A stretch of 64,000 nucleotides of DNA, taken from Hemerocallis citrina. Taxonomy: Eukaryota > Streptophyta > Magnoliopsida > Asparagales > Asphodelaceae. Shown one piece after another: positions 21,814-33,927 of this stretch. The notes under the pieces were generated by a model that ran no database searches, was not told the origin of the DNA, and saw nothing but the letters and a program-made list of their open reading frames with translations. Each line of letters starts with the position of its first letter. Position 1 is the stretch's first letter. The DNA lies in contig CM030368.1 in assembly GCA_017893485.1 (NCBI GenBank), positions 179,657,654-179,721,653 of the forward strand, in the 5' to 3' direction. Position numbers and translations under genes: made by a program.

Positions 21814-24342
21814 ACCTGTAACGCTTGAAATTCCAAACACATATAATTCGTAGCACAACATGATCTTTTATTTCAAATTCGTACAAATTTATATGGAATT
21901 TAAAACTTTTTATTTACAACATGTTCTTTACAATAGCACAGTGAAATTAAATGAATACAATGCAATCTACGATAATGAAAATTCTTCAATCTTGTAACCA
22001 ATTCATCATAGTCACTTCAAGCCCATGCTAAGTCCAATCCTGCATCTGAAAAGCTGTGGACACGTCAGTTGCATACAACTGATGCAACGCTATAATACAG
22101 CGATTCTTCTTACTTTACCAAACCCAAACTTAAATGCAAACAGGAAAAGTGACTATCCTAGTTGTGTAAGTGTATGATATGACTTAATGTCTAATGCAGA
22201 CATTACACTACAATGACATTAATGCATACTTGTTCGGTATCTGTGCATCCCATACTACATAGGTTCGAGGATAAGCCCTTATCGTACTCCTCAATATAGG
22301 GTTCAATCCCTCGTCATGCAACCTACTACTATGACTACTACAAGATTTAGAAACTTTTCAAGTATTGGTTCTCGCCCTGGAATACTGGAGATCAATCAAA
22401 CTTCGCAGATCATTCTGTGGTCAATTTCATCCATCGTTTCGGAATACTAAGGATTGTTTCACTCTGCGAGTCATCCTAGAACCCTCATTGCACAAATACC
22501 CCGTGAGTGTCGCTCTCGCTGCGGAATACTGGAGATCAATCTCACTCTGCAGATCATTCTGTGGCCTATTTCATCCATCGTCCCGTAATACTCGGGATTG
22601 TCTCACTTCGCGAGTCATCCTGGAGTTCATAACAAACGTTTGCTCTTATTTTATCATATCTCCAACTAGTGTCTGACCTTAAGTTTAAGTTACAGTTATT
22701 AAGACCTAGAGTTTAGCTTTTTCCACCGGACTTAAACCAAAACACTAAGAATACTAGCCCACATTGGCTACTTCTCAAAGAGAAAGACAACCCACGTTGG
22801 TTACTTCTTAAATTCCATTTATCACAACTGCTGGTATTTTGGGTTCCACTCAATCTAGAACAAGAAACCATCTCAAAAGAGATCACATAGGTTACACCTA
22901 ACCTCATATAAAAATTACCATTCATTAAACATCTTTTAACTTCTTTCATCCATTCTCTTTATGTTCATTATCAATCATGAAGTAACAAACTTCTTATAGC
23001 AACATTCAATAACACTTGATGAGTAAAAACCCTTACAAACATCACATGGTTAATATTCCCACTTCATCATTTAATTATCTTTTAATTCCTCTTAAGGTAC
23101 ATCCTACTAACATCCCAATTTTAAATCCAATTTTATACATTGTAAAAGTTTTAGGACAACTAGAATAAAAGACATCAACCCATTGATATTGTAAAAATTA
23201 TATAAATTCTAATACTACCCCAAAAAATAGATTTATTAGTTTCATAGGAATTAAAAATGAGCCTACTACAACTTTGTAGTTAAGATTATCTAAAATCATC
23301 ATCAATTACTTCATCTAAATTCATTTGCAAAATAGTAGGTTCACAATCTGAAAACTGTTACTCATGCTACTTGTAAAAATCATTGAAAACTATATACTTC
23401 AAGAACCTTTGTGTTTTTTAGATCAAATTAAAGGTATACAAGTCTACGATAACTTTGTAGTTATAAGTTTCCCCAAAATTTTGTCTATAACCCTGAATTC
23501 TTCGAAATCTACAGTAGGGTCAAAATGTTATACAGACTGCCACTGTTCAAACTTGTAAAAATCATTAAAAAATCAGTTCTTCATGAAAAATTGATTTCTT
23601 AGACTCTAAAGAATGGTTAACGAGTCTACTTCAAGTTCTTAGTTTTGACCTTTCTCAAACTGCACCAAAAATGCCGAAATGATCCAAATCCGAAATGAAT
23701 GCAAATTTCCAGCAGCTAGCCAACTGCCAACCAATCCTAAGTTGGGATTTTATTAAAATAGTAAACGACATCCAAATATTATGAAATTATAAAGAGATGT
23801 TCTTGACATATACGAGATGATCTTATAAAAAATTTAGCTTTAGATTCCATCTAGTTTAATAGATATGATTTTTTGAAGTACAACTAGAACTCAAAACAGA
23901 ACCTTATGTAAATGCTCCCAAATCAATCATATCATAATTTCACACATTTAATCAACAACAAATAATCTAAACATGAATACTCCATCCACATAATTTTATC
24001 ATGCATTTAAAAATTCGCACATATCAAGCATTCTACTAATAAAACTATATTAGAAAGTTGGAGAAACACCCACGTCAAATGTAGAATCCTAGTAATAGAA
24101 CTTCTAGAAAGTCTCCAAAGCTCCAAGCTCCCTAAAAAATGGCCGGTCTCTTTCTAGCACAAGCCGCAAGCTCTCTTGCTCTCTTTCTCTCTTTTGTTTT
24201 TGGTTTGAGTTGTGTTGTTCATGACAAAAGTAGGGACTATTTATAGAAAAATTGTGTGGTCAAAATAGCTCCCCACTTCCCAAAATAACTTCCCACTTCC
24301 CACTAACTCACATCACTCTCCCTCATTCTCAACCATGGTGAG

Positions 24343-24480
24343 TGTTAGATATTATAGTCCCACATTGGGTATTGTGCTAGCTTTGTATTTGGTTCACTCC
24401 TGTATATAGGAGATATTGTATTCAGTTATTACTCAATTCAATAATCAGTATTATTTTCATCTCTCTGATTTATCTTAACA
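24343..24480 (+). repeat. Copia 5' LTR
   Basis: 138 bp, with TATA-like GTATATAGGAG and the terminal TGTTA...TAACA. Followed at once by the primer site. Confidence 0.92.
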
Positions 24481-24496
24481 TGGTATCAGAGCCAAG

Positions 24497-27400
24497 TTGT
24501 CTGAATTTTTCGTTCTTCCTAAAACCCTAGAATTCCAACAACAACAACAACAACAACAAAAAATCCCACAACAGCATCGTCGTCAAGTTATTCTGTCTAT
24601 CCACAACAGCATCGTTGTCAGTTCTTCCGTCGAATCCGTCCTCAAACTCTCATACTCCCACCCTTCCTCTGCCATCAAGTTCTTCCGCTCATCCTTTCTC
24701 ATCCCAATCCCGAAGTCCCCAAAAATCCTGTCGTCCAAATCCCCTTCTCCTAGCCGCCTTCCTACAATACCCTATATTTCAAACCCGACCTGAACGCACT
24801 TTCAATACATACCCTAAACCCAAAAATCCAAACACCCATATCTCCTAACCCTACCCGAACCGCAACTCCAAATCCAATTCCCAAAACCCTCCTTTTTTCT
24901 GTTTTTTCCACACAAAAAAATCAAAAAAAACAAAAAAAACAAAAAAACAAAAAACCAAAAAAACAAAAAACAAAAAAAAGTCAAAAAAGATACAGGTACT
25001 ACTACTTGATGGAATCTCAGTCTCTCCCATATATTTCCTCCTCCACTAACTTCCCCGATGCAACCGTCTCTCGTTCCTCCTCCAAATTCAAACAGCAGCG
25101 CCACCTTCAGTCTGCCTCCAGCCTCCTACCTTCTCCTAACATCATTTCTCACCCTACCCCACCTCTACTTCCGACACCGGTAGCACTGTCCTGCCCCTTA
25201 CCCCGATCCAAACACCAGCAGCAGCAACATCTCCCTCCTTATTCTGCTCTCAGTCACAGCAACACTAGTCTTATACCTCCTCTCAGTCACAGCAGCACTA
25301 ATCTTATTCCTCCTCGCAATGCTTCTTTCATTACATCCTCGGCCATGTCCGTCACTCCAGCCTTGCCATCTCCTACTGATTGGGCTAATCTTCAGCAATA
25401 CCTCACTCAGCTGGAACTACAACTCATGGGTCAGTCTATCAATACTGGCTCCTCTGCTAATGCATTCTCTGCCACTCCCGATATGAATTCGTTCTCGATT
25501 TTAGATTCTGGTGCATCACATCATCTCACTAGTAATCAGACACTGTTCACCACATGCACTGCACTTTCCTCTCACTTTCCATCTCTACACACAGCTGATG
25601 GCTCACCACTTCTCGTTACACACTCAGGGGCAATTAGCTCTCCCACTCTCACATTACCATATGTTCTTTATGCTCTCCATTTATCCATAAACCTTATTTC
25701 TATTAGTGCATTGTGCGATAGTGGACTTGTAATTACATTTGACTCTTTCGGTTGTTCTATTACTGATTCATGCACTGGTGAGGAGTTTGGGCATGCTAGT
25801 CGTCAGGGTCGTCTATATCATCTAAATTTTCTTCGTGCACATCACTTTCCTTCTAGTTTTGCCAGTATTGTTTCCTCTGATGATGATCTGTGGCACAGAT
25901 GTTTAGGTCATATTAGTGCGTCTCGACTCCAGACTTTAGCCCGTAGTGGTGCCCTTAGTTCTCTTACTTTTAAACATTTATCTGTTTGTTAGGCTTGTCA
26001 TTTGGCCAAACATATCGCACCCTTTAGTCACAAAAGCACTTCTCAAACCACTCATCCTTTTCAACTTGTTCATTCTGACATATGGGAACCCTCTCTCGTT
26101 TCTTTGTGGAAAGGTTATCTCTATTATGTTGCCTTCATTGATGACTTAAATAGACATACATGGATTTTTCTTATGCGTCAGCGATCTGAGATACCTGATA
26201 TTCACCGGTGCTTTACGACTATGATTCTCACTCAGTTCAGTATGCACATTAAGAATTTCCGATCGGGCGGTGCTCGTGAGTACAGTTCCACCACTATGAG
26301 ATCGATCCTTTAGTCTCACAACACCATTTTTCAGCAATCATACCCTCACACTCATAAGCAGAATGGGGTAACTGAACGTAAGCATCGTCACATCCTTAAG
26401 ACGGCTCGCGGTCTTTTACTCTCCTCTTCCGCTCCTCGTTCTTTCTAGGCTGAAGCTGTTATGACCTCTGTTAGTCTCATTAACATTACTCCCTCGTCTG
26501 CCCTAGCTGGGATGACACCTTATGAGGCTTTTATCACTCACCTCTCGACTGCAGTATGCTCCGTACCTTTAGGTGCACCTGTTACATCCTTCTCCCTCCT
26601 ACTGAGCACACGAAGCTCTCCGTTCGTGCTGCTAAGTGCGTTCACCTAGGTCTCAGTTCCAAACACAAAGGTTATCGTTCTTTTGATCCATCAGCGAGTC
26701 GTTTCCGCATTTATCGATATGTATCCTTTGTGGAAGACTCTCCTTACTACCTGACTCCCCCCGAGGATACTAGATTTCTCGATTCCCCAGTTGTTGCTAG
26801 CTCCCCGATTTCATCTTCCCACATACCTTTTGATCCCACTCCTCTGGCTCCATTCACATCTCCTGCAGTCCTTACACCTATTATTCCCCCTACTAAACAC
26901 CACCTGCATCCCCCACAGCTGCCAGCACTCACCCCACCTACTTCCCCACTGACACATGCACCCACTCCACCGTCCCCACCCCCACACCTTGTTAGTCCAC
27001 TACCACTTCGTCAGTCTACACGTTCTGCTTCTGGTATTCCTTCGACACGTTATACACTTGATGCCACTGGTCCTTCTGACCAGTTTGGTTTTGCCACCCT
27101 AACTTCCTACTCACCATAGTTTCATGCATATCTCACTGCTATACACTCTACACGTGAGCCAAGAACCTATAAGGACGCAATTTAATATCCCGAGTGGAGG
27201 AAATCTATTGCAGAGGAATTCAGTGCATTTGATCAGACTGGCACTTGGGATGTCGTTCCTCTGCCAGAGAGCGTTCAGCCTATTAGTTGCAAGTGGATCT
27301 TCAAGGTCAAATATCAACCTGATGGATCTATTCAGCAACACAAGGCTCATCTAGTAGCCCGATGATTTACTCAGGAGCATGGCATTGATTATGATGAGAC

Positions 27401-28676
27401 ATTTGCTCCCGTTGCACAGATGACTACTGTTCGCACTCTTCTTGCTGTTGCAGCCATCCGTCAGTGGCCGTTATACCAGATGGACGTGAAGAATGCTTTT
27501 CTTCATGGTTCCTTATCTGAAGTTGTTTATATGGATCCTCCTCCTAGCCTCCCTACTCCTCGTCATGCTTGCCAGCTGCATCGGGCTATATATGGTTTGA
27601 AGCAAGGCCCTCAAGCCTGGTTTGAGTGTTTTCGTCTTGTTATCACCAAGGCTGGTTTTAGTCGGAGTTCTCAGGACCATTCTAAGTTTATACGGTCATC
27701 ACCGCAGGGGAGGGTACTTCTACTACTCTATGTTAATGATATGATCATTACTGGAAATGACTCCGCAGGTATTACATCCACCCAGAAATACCTTCACCAG
27801 TAGTTCCATATGAAAGACCTTGGCAGACTACGTTATTTTCTGGGTCTAGAGATTGCTCATGGATCTCGGAGGATACTCATTTCTCAATAAAAATACACAT
27901 CAGATATTATCTCCGCTGCATGCCTCTCTGACAGTCGATCAGCCAATACACCCTTAGAGCTTCATGTGAAGCTTCGTCCCACTGATGGTGAGCTCCTTCC
28001 TGGTCCTACTAGATACAGACAAATTGTTGGACAAATTGTCTACTTATGCATGACCAGACCCGATATTGCTCACGTAGTCAGTGTTGTCAGTCAGTTTGTT
28101 TCCGCTACTACGTCAGTTCACTATGGTGCTCTTCTTCGGATTCTCAGATATCTTCGGGGCACTATTACTCGATCATTATTCATGCCTGCTACTTCCAAAC
28201 TAGAGCTGAAAGCATATTTTGATTCAGATTGGGCAGGTGATCCTACTACCAGACAGTTTACCACAGGTTTCTGTCTATTTCTTAGTGATTCGCTGATCTC
28301 ATGGCGAAGTAAGAAAAAGGCAGTTGTTGCATGTTCTTCGACCGAAGCTGAGTACAGAGCAATGGTAGCTACTACTAGAGAGATTGTTCATGTTCGTTGG
28401 CTATTATCAGATATGGGTATCACCCTTTCAGGAACTACTCCTCTTCACTGTGATAACCAGAGTGCACTACACATTGCAAGCAACCCGGTCTTTCATGAGC
28501 GAACGAAGCATATAGAGATTGATTGTCATTATGTTCGTGAGCGCTTTGAAGTAGGGACCATTTCACTTCATTCTATTACCTCGTCACTGCAAACGGCAGA
28601 CTTTTTCACCAAATCACACATTGTTCAGAGATTTCGATATTTAGTAGGCAAACTCACACTGTTTGACCCATCGTGA
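24497..28676 (+). pseudogene. pol: Copia Gag-Pol remnant: protease, integrase, RT, RNase H
   Basis: The usual Gag core and CCHC knuckle are missing: 24497-25400 is Gln/Ser/Pro-rich, with a (CAA)n run near 24540. Protease ILDSGASHHLT is near 25500. GAG-pre-integrase is DLWHRCLGHISASRL near 25890, and the integrase starts at HSDIWE near 26075. The second integrase Asp appears lost (RSGGAREY where RSDG is usual). QNGVTERKHRH near 26360 keeps the Glu. RT QMDVKNAFLHG is near 27480, but the active site reads YVNDM (near 27730) in place of YVDDM. RNase H is FDSDWAGDP...ACSSTEAEYRA. Stops at about 25990, 26311, 26446, 27363, 27801 and 27887 split it. Most fit C-to-T or G-to-A changes of Gln or Trp codons. 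Confidence 0.9.
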
Positions 28677-28689
28677 GTTTGAGAGGGGG

Positions 28690-28827
28690 TGTTAGATATT
28701 ATAGTCCCACATTGGGTATTGGGCTAGCTTTGTATTTGGTTCACTCCTATATATAGGAGATATTGTACTCAGTTATTACTCAATTCAATAATCAGTATTG
28801 TCTTCATCTCTTTAATTTATCTTAACA
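28690..28827 (+). repeat. Copia 3' LTR
   Basis: 138 bp copy of the 5' LTR, directly after GAGAGGGGG and followed by the target duplication GTGAG. Confidence 0.92.
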
Positions 28828-29184
28828 GTGAGAAACACGTGCACGTGTAGTCAATGTGTGTGCACAATCTTTCATATAAATTTTATTATTAATTTTTATT
28901 AGGTTAGATGTGTGTTACACATGGCAAGTGTACCAAACTAACTACATTTTAAATGTATACTTTAGTGCACACAAAATTAATCATGAGCTTTAAATTAATT
29001 TTAGTGGGCTATAAAATGGATTTAGGCCCAATGGATTTTAATTAAGAATAAATCACACAATTATGACTATAAAAACGAGAAGAAAAATATTCATAACTCA
29101 AGAAAATTTTAAGAACCAACACATGCACTGCAAACACGTGCGTTGCACGTAAAAACAAATATTCAAATACGAAATAGATTTGAT

Positions 29185-29605
29185 ACGATCTTACATCAAT
29201 CTTACATCAATCTCACATCAATCTCACATCAATTTATACAAGGAGAGTATCATGAATGCAAGTTCAATAACTATAACATTCATGACTTCAAACTGACACT
29301 CACACTCTAATGTCCACCCTATCGTGTCGTCCTTATAACTTTGCACTACTTATTAAAGTCGGCTCTGATACTACTGTGTGTAGACTGCCGCCTGCCACTC
29401 AAGACGGTAATGGAAACAAAGGTAACCTCAGAGCTTAACAAAGGTAACCTCAGAGCTTGTTTTATGCCCATAGCCTTTCGACTATTGCAACCGCATCGGT
29501 GGCTAGCCGACCTGAGCATGTCAGGGTAATAGCCAATGCTTCGCCATCAATCACACTGTGAGAACCCCTGATCATGCTTCCGACATTGCCTTCTTGTCTA
29601 ACCAA
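29185..29605 (-). other. Leader fragments between truncated LTR B and LTR C
   Basis: 29185-29360 matches the primer-site-proximal leader seen at 21640-21800 and ends in a decayed primer site (GGCTCTGATACTAC, about 29353-29366). It then switches to unrelated sequence (29373-29605) that runs into a second, intact primer site at 29606. A small direct duplication (AAAGGTAACCTCAGAGCTT) lies at about 29418-29457. This is a recombination or deletion scar between two related elements. Confidence 0.65.
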
Positions 29606-29617
29606 GCTCTGATACCA
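29606..29617 (-). promoter_or_regulatory. Primer-binding site beside LTR C
   Basis: Minus strand TGGTATCAGAGC, a perfect match to the tRNA-iMet-type site, 3 bases from the LTR edge at 29621. Confidence 0.88.
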
Positions 29618-29620
29618 CTC

Positions 29621-32600
29621 TGTAACGCCCTAAATTCCAAACACAGGTAATTCATAGCAAATGCAAGATCCTTTACTTCCAATTCATACAAATTTACAAG
29701 GAATTTAAAACTTTTTATTACATCAATGTTCTTTACATTAGCACAGTAGAATTAACTGAATAAAATACAAATCTACGATAATAAAAAATTCTTCAATCTT
29801 ATAAAAACTCATCATAGTGACTTCAAGTCCATGCCAAGTCCAATCCTGCAACTAGAAAACTATGGGCATGCAAAGCTATAATACAACGATTCTTCTACTT
29901 TAGCAAATACAAACTTGAATGCAAACAGGAAAAGTGATTATTCTAGTAGTGTCAGTGTATGATATGAACTTAATGCCTAATACAGACATTACACTACGAT
30001 GACACTAATGCATACTTGTTCGGATTCTATGCATCCTATACTACATAGGTCCGAAGGCAAACTCTTAACGTACTCCTCAATATAGGTTCAATCCCTCGTT
30101 ATGAAAATTCTACTACAGTAACAAAAGCAAGGTTTACACATTCCAAGAGTACAGATTCCAGTCCTGGAATCCACCATCAAACTATACAGAATCCCCACCG
30201 TGCGAACATCCCGCAAATACCGCTCTAGCCCTGGTATATACATATATATTGGTGATCTGCCTCCCATCCGCCCAACTAATCATGATCCTGGAATTCACCG
30301 TCAGATCAATCGTAGTCCCGAATTTAATTGAGGCTCGTCTTACCCCACAAGCAACCACAATCCAGGAATCCACCGTCTGACTGAGTCTATAGTCCATGAA
30401 TCCACCGTCAGACTACATAGAAGCGCTCCACTTACATTTGTCAAAGTTTCATCACATATTCCCCTAGTGCCCGTCCTTAGGTTTAAGGATAATCATCACA
30501 ACCTAGAGTTAGCAAACCCCACCGGACTTAAATCAACACACGAGAAAATGTTAGCACACACTGGCTATTTCTCAAATTATAACTTGCCGGTCTCTATGGG
30601 TCTCGCTCAACCTCTAGAATCCAACAACCATCTCAAAGATAGATCACATAGGTTACATCTAACCTCTTATAAAAATTTTCATTCATTAAACATCTTTTAA
30701 CTTCTTTTATCTATTCTTTCATTTATCAATCATTAAACAACCAACTTCTTATAGCAACATTCAATAACACTTGATGAGTTAAAAACCTTATAAACATCAC
30801 ATATTTAACATTCCAACTTCATCCTTTAATTATCTCTTAATTTCTCATAAGGTACATCTTACTAACATTCCAATTTTAAATCCAATTTTATATGTTATAA
30901 AAGTTTTAGGGCAACTAGATAAAAGACATCAACCCAATGGTATTGTAAAAATCATATAAATTCCAATACTACTCCAAAAATAAATTTATTAGTTTTATAG
31001 GAATCATGAATGAGTCTACTACAACTTTGTAGTTAAGATCATCTACATTCATCCTCAATTACTTCGTCTAAATTTATTTGTAAAACAGTAGGTTCAAAAT
31101 CTGAAACCTGCAGCTCATGCAACTTGTAAAAATCATAAAAAATTGTATACGTCATGAAATTTTGTGTTCTTTAGATAAAATTAAAGGTATACAAGTCTAC
31201 TATAACTTTGTAGTTATAAGTTTCCCTAAAATATTGTGTCTATAACCCTGAATTCTTCAAAATCTAAAGTATGGTCGAAATTTTATACAGACTGCCACTG
31301 TTCATGCTTGTAAAATTCATTATAAATTCAATTCTTTATGAAAAAATTATTTCTTAGATTCTAAAGAAAGATTAACGAGTCTACTTCAAGTTCTTAGTTT
31401 TGACTTTTCTTAAAATACTTAATCTAAGATGTTAAAATGATCAAAATCCGAAATGTATACAAATTTTCAGCAATTAGCCAACTACCAACCAGTCCTAAGT
31501 TTAGATTTTATTAAAATAGTAAATGACACCCAAATATTATAAAATTTTAAGGAGATGTTCTTGACATATACGAGATGCTCCTATAATAATTTTAGCTCTA
31601 AATTCCATCTAGTTTAATAGTTATGATTTTTTTGAAGTGCAACTAAGACTTAAAACAAAACCTTATGAAAATGCCCCCAAATCATTCATGTCATAATTTC
31701 ATACATTCAATCAACAACAAATAATCTAAACATAAAACTCAATCTATATAAGTTATCGTGCATCTAACAATTCACACATGTCAAGCATTCTACTAATAAA
31801 ACTATATTAGAAAGTGAAAGAAACACTCACCTCAAATATAGAATTACTAGTAGTAGAACTCCTAGAAAGTAATGCTCTAAACCTCCAAGCTCCCTCAAAA
31901 ATGACCAACCTCTTCCTAGCACAACCCGCAAGCTCTTCTTCCTCTTTCTCTATATTGTTTTTGTTTTGAGTTGTGGTGTTGTTCATGACAAAAGAGGAGG
32001 GCTATTTATAGGAACAATGAGTGGTCAAAATGACTCCCCACTTCCCACTAATTCACACAACTCTCCCGCGTTCTCAACCATGGTGAGAAACACGTGCACG
32101 AGTATCAAATGTGCAAACTACTTTCATATGTGAGAAGAAAAATTTCCAAGACTCAAGAAAATTTTCAAGACTCAAGAAAATTTTAGGAACCAATATGTGC
32201 ACAAAATTTTACTTGCAACGCACGTATCAATATAAAATAAATTTGAGAAAACAAAAAATAGTCAAAATACAAAATACATAGAATATGTATATTAATAATG
32301 TTACAGATATTTCACGTAACGGTAAAACATACGTAATCGACACGTGTATTGAACGCACATGCAATGCACGTAAAAATACAAAGATTAAAATAAATATTTG
32401 AGTTAGCTCAAAATAGGATAAAAAGAATTTTGAGATGACAGAAAATATATAATTAATTAAAATACAAAAATACGTAGAATTTTTATATTAAAATTCGCTA
32501 TGGATATTACCCGTAACGATACAAAATATATGTGCATAACACTCATGGAGCAAAATCATCATAATAGGATAAAAAGAATTTTGAGATGACGAAAAATATA

Positions 32601-32734
32601 TTAATCGAAATACAAAAATACGTAAGATATTTATATTAAAATTCGCTACGGATATTACCCGTAACGATACAAAATACATGTGCGTAACACTCGTGGAGCA
32701 AATTTGTCATAACTCAATTTTGCGTGGTGTTACA
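29621..32734 (-). mobile_element. LTR C (3,114 bp), 5' LTR of a minus-strand gypsy element
   Basis: Bounded by TGTAACGCCC...GTGTTACA and homologous to LTRs A and B. A minus-strand TATA box (TATAAATAG, 32002-32010) is intact. Near its right end a segment with CAAAATACATGTGCATAACACTC is partly duplicated (about 32500-32700), which accounts for the extra length compared with A. Its promoter points in the same direction as the host dioxygenase gene. Confidence 0.85.
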
Positions 32735-33697
32735 GAAAGACACCAAGTGCATGAGGACTATAAGCTATGAAGCACGGATACGGGTACGGGGTGCGGGTAC
32801 AACACGACACGACACGGGTACGAGAATACGTAATTTTATAAAAAAATAGAATACTGGTGCATTATGGGTACGTTAAATATAAAATAATTTATATTATATT
32901 TATAGATACAAAAAAAAAATTCTTCTTAAAAATGCAAACATTTAAACCATTTCATAGAACTATAAGAATACATTATAATTATGATTATTTTAGAGAAAAA
33001 GAATGATAATCTAACTATCAAATCTTTGGGTAGTCTTATTTTGTGTTTGAGCATAATTGTAAACAACAAACTTTTGTAATTACTCTAAGACCCCATGCAT
33101 TTATCTAAATATAATTGTGTCTAAAGTGTGTGAAAAAATGCATTAAAAAAATTGGGTGCTCCTTGGGTACGCACCCGGGAATACCCAAGGAGTATCGGCA
33201 CCTGATACGCACCCGACATGGATACGTCGACCATTTGAAAGTATACGTGCTTCCTAGGCTATAAGTCAAATCTCTTATTCCCAACAAGAGAGCAATCATT
33301 ATATCTCTTAAACGGGGGAGAATCAGACAGTAGATAACAAATTTATATTAATCTCCTAATTGTTTCTCATATCTATAAATACCTCTCCCCCTCAGTGAGA
33401 AGGTAATCGATCATCTCTCTTTCTACTCTCAAACTCTCTTTCATTCGTTGGTTCTGAATTAAGTGTCGGAAAGCCTGTCGCCGGAACCAACTTCGGTGTT
33501 TCAAGCAATTTTGCAGGTTCATCGGCCGCGTCAGCAACCGTCGGATTCAGATCAAGATGTTTTTTCAACGATTCAGATCCAATCTCAGGAGCTCTAATCA
33601 CTTTTTACGGCGACGATCAAATATTAGATCCTTAGTAATTTTCTTCAAAATATAAACTCACTATCTGTTTGTTCCCACACCAAAATAAGCAGCAACA
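32735..33697 (+). mobile_element. LTR G: 5'-truncated Tat-type LTR, opposite orientation to LTR F, interrupted by a DNA transposon
   Basis: 32735-32764 plus 33258-33697 is a diverged copy of LTR F in reverse orientation. TATA box TATAAATA is at 33374-33381, and the end is AAAATAAGCAGCAACA at 33697. No primer site follows (AATTCTAAC in its place), so it is a solo or broken LTR. Its left part is cut off where LTR C ends. The promoter points rightward, toward exon 1 of the dioxygenase gene in antisense. Confidence 0.8.
32765..33257. mobile_element. 493-bp non-autonomous DNA transposon inside LTR G
   Basis: Ends CTATGAAGCACGGATAC and (reverse complement of the right end) CTAGGAAGCACGTATAC. Flanking 8-mers ACTATAAG (32757-32764) and GCTATAAG (33258-33265) differ at one base. 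LTR F shows the empty site (GGGCTGTAAGTCAAATC). The 8-bp duplication suggests the hAT group, but I am not certain. The interior is AT-rich and non-coding, with repeated GGGTACG near the left end. Confidence 0.82.
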
Positions 33698-33927
33698 AAT
33701 TCTAACATGCATGATTTTGAATAGAAATCGAAATTAACTGCGGATGTTTTTCTTATTTGTGACTAATTAAAGTTTTTGAGTCATTTCTTCATGAGTTGCT
33801 TCTCTGAAATTGTCCTATATTTCATTATTTTCTTTTTCAAAGAAGATGACTTTTCTTTTTTATATGAGGAAATTATAGAAGATGATTTGGGTACTATCTT
33901 TCAGAAAAAAAAATACAGACCACTAAC

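Larger units (their letters stand above)
24343..28827 (+). mobile_element. Complete but dead Ty1/copia retrotransposon, 4,485 bp, TSD GTGAG
   Basis: LTRs are 24343-24480 and 28690-28827, each 138 bp (TGTTAGATATTATAG...TATCTTAACA), with 7 differences by eye (about 5%). Primer site TGGTATCAGAGC at 24481-24492, polypurine tract GAGAGGGGG at 28681-28689. Target duplication GTGAG at 24338-24342 and 28828-28832; the undisturbed site is visible in LTR A (CCATGGTGAGAAACACG, about 15034). The short LTR and size fit the Ale/Retrofit group, which I infer without a tree. Confidence 0.93.
21817..29184 (-). mobile_element. LTR B, split by a copia element and truncated at its right end
   Basis: Starts TGTAACGCTTGAAATTCC and follows LTR A throughout, with the copia insertion at 24343-28827. 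It resumes with GAGAAACACGTGC and stops at 29184 after AAATAGATTTGAT, about 150 bp short of the LTR end seen in A. It is then joined to leader sequence of another copy. A minus-strand TATAAATAG lies at about 24237-24245. Confidence 0.85.
11237..33927 (-). other. Giant intron 1 (22,691 bp) of the dioxygenase gene
   Basis: Donor CAG|GTTAGT at 33927 after exon 1, and acceptor GAAATTCAG| at 11237 before exon 2. Both are phase 0, and the protein join is WGFFQ|LINHGV, the conserved site of intron 1 in this family. About 300 bp at the left (11237-11539) and 230 bp at the right (33698-33927) look like native AT-rich intron. The rest is transposons. This assumes one gene; two separate partial paralogues would be the alternative. 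Confidence 0.75.

Noticed and set aside
24814..25104. 96-codon minus-strand Phe/Leu-rich frame resembling membrane segments
   Set aside because: It is the complement of (CAAAAA)n low-complexity sequence in the copia leader.
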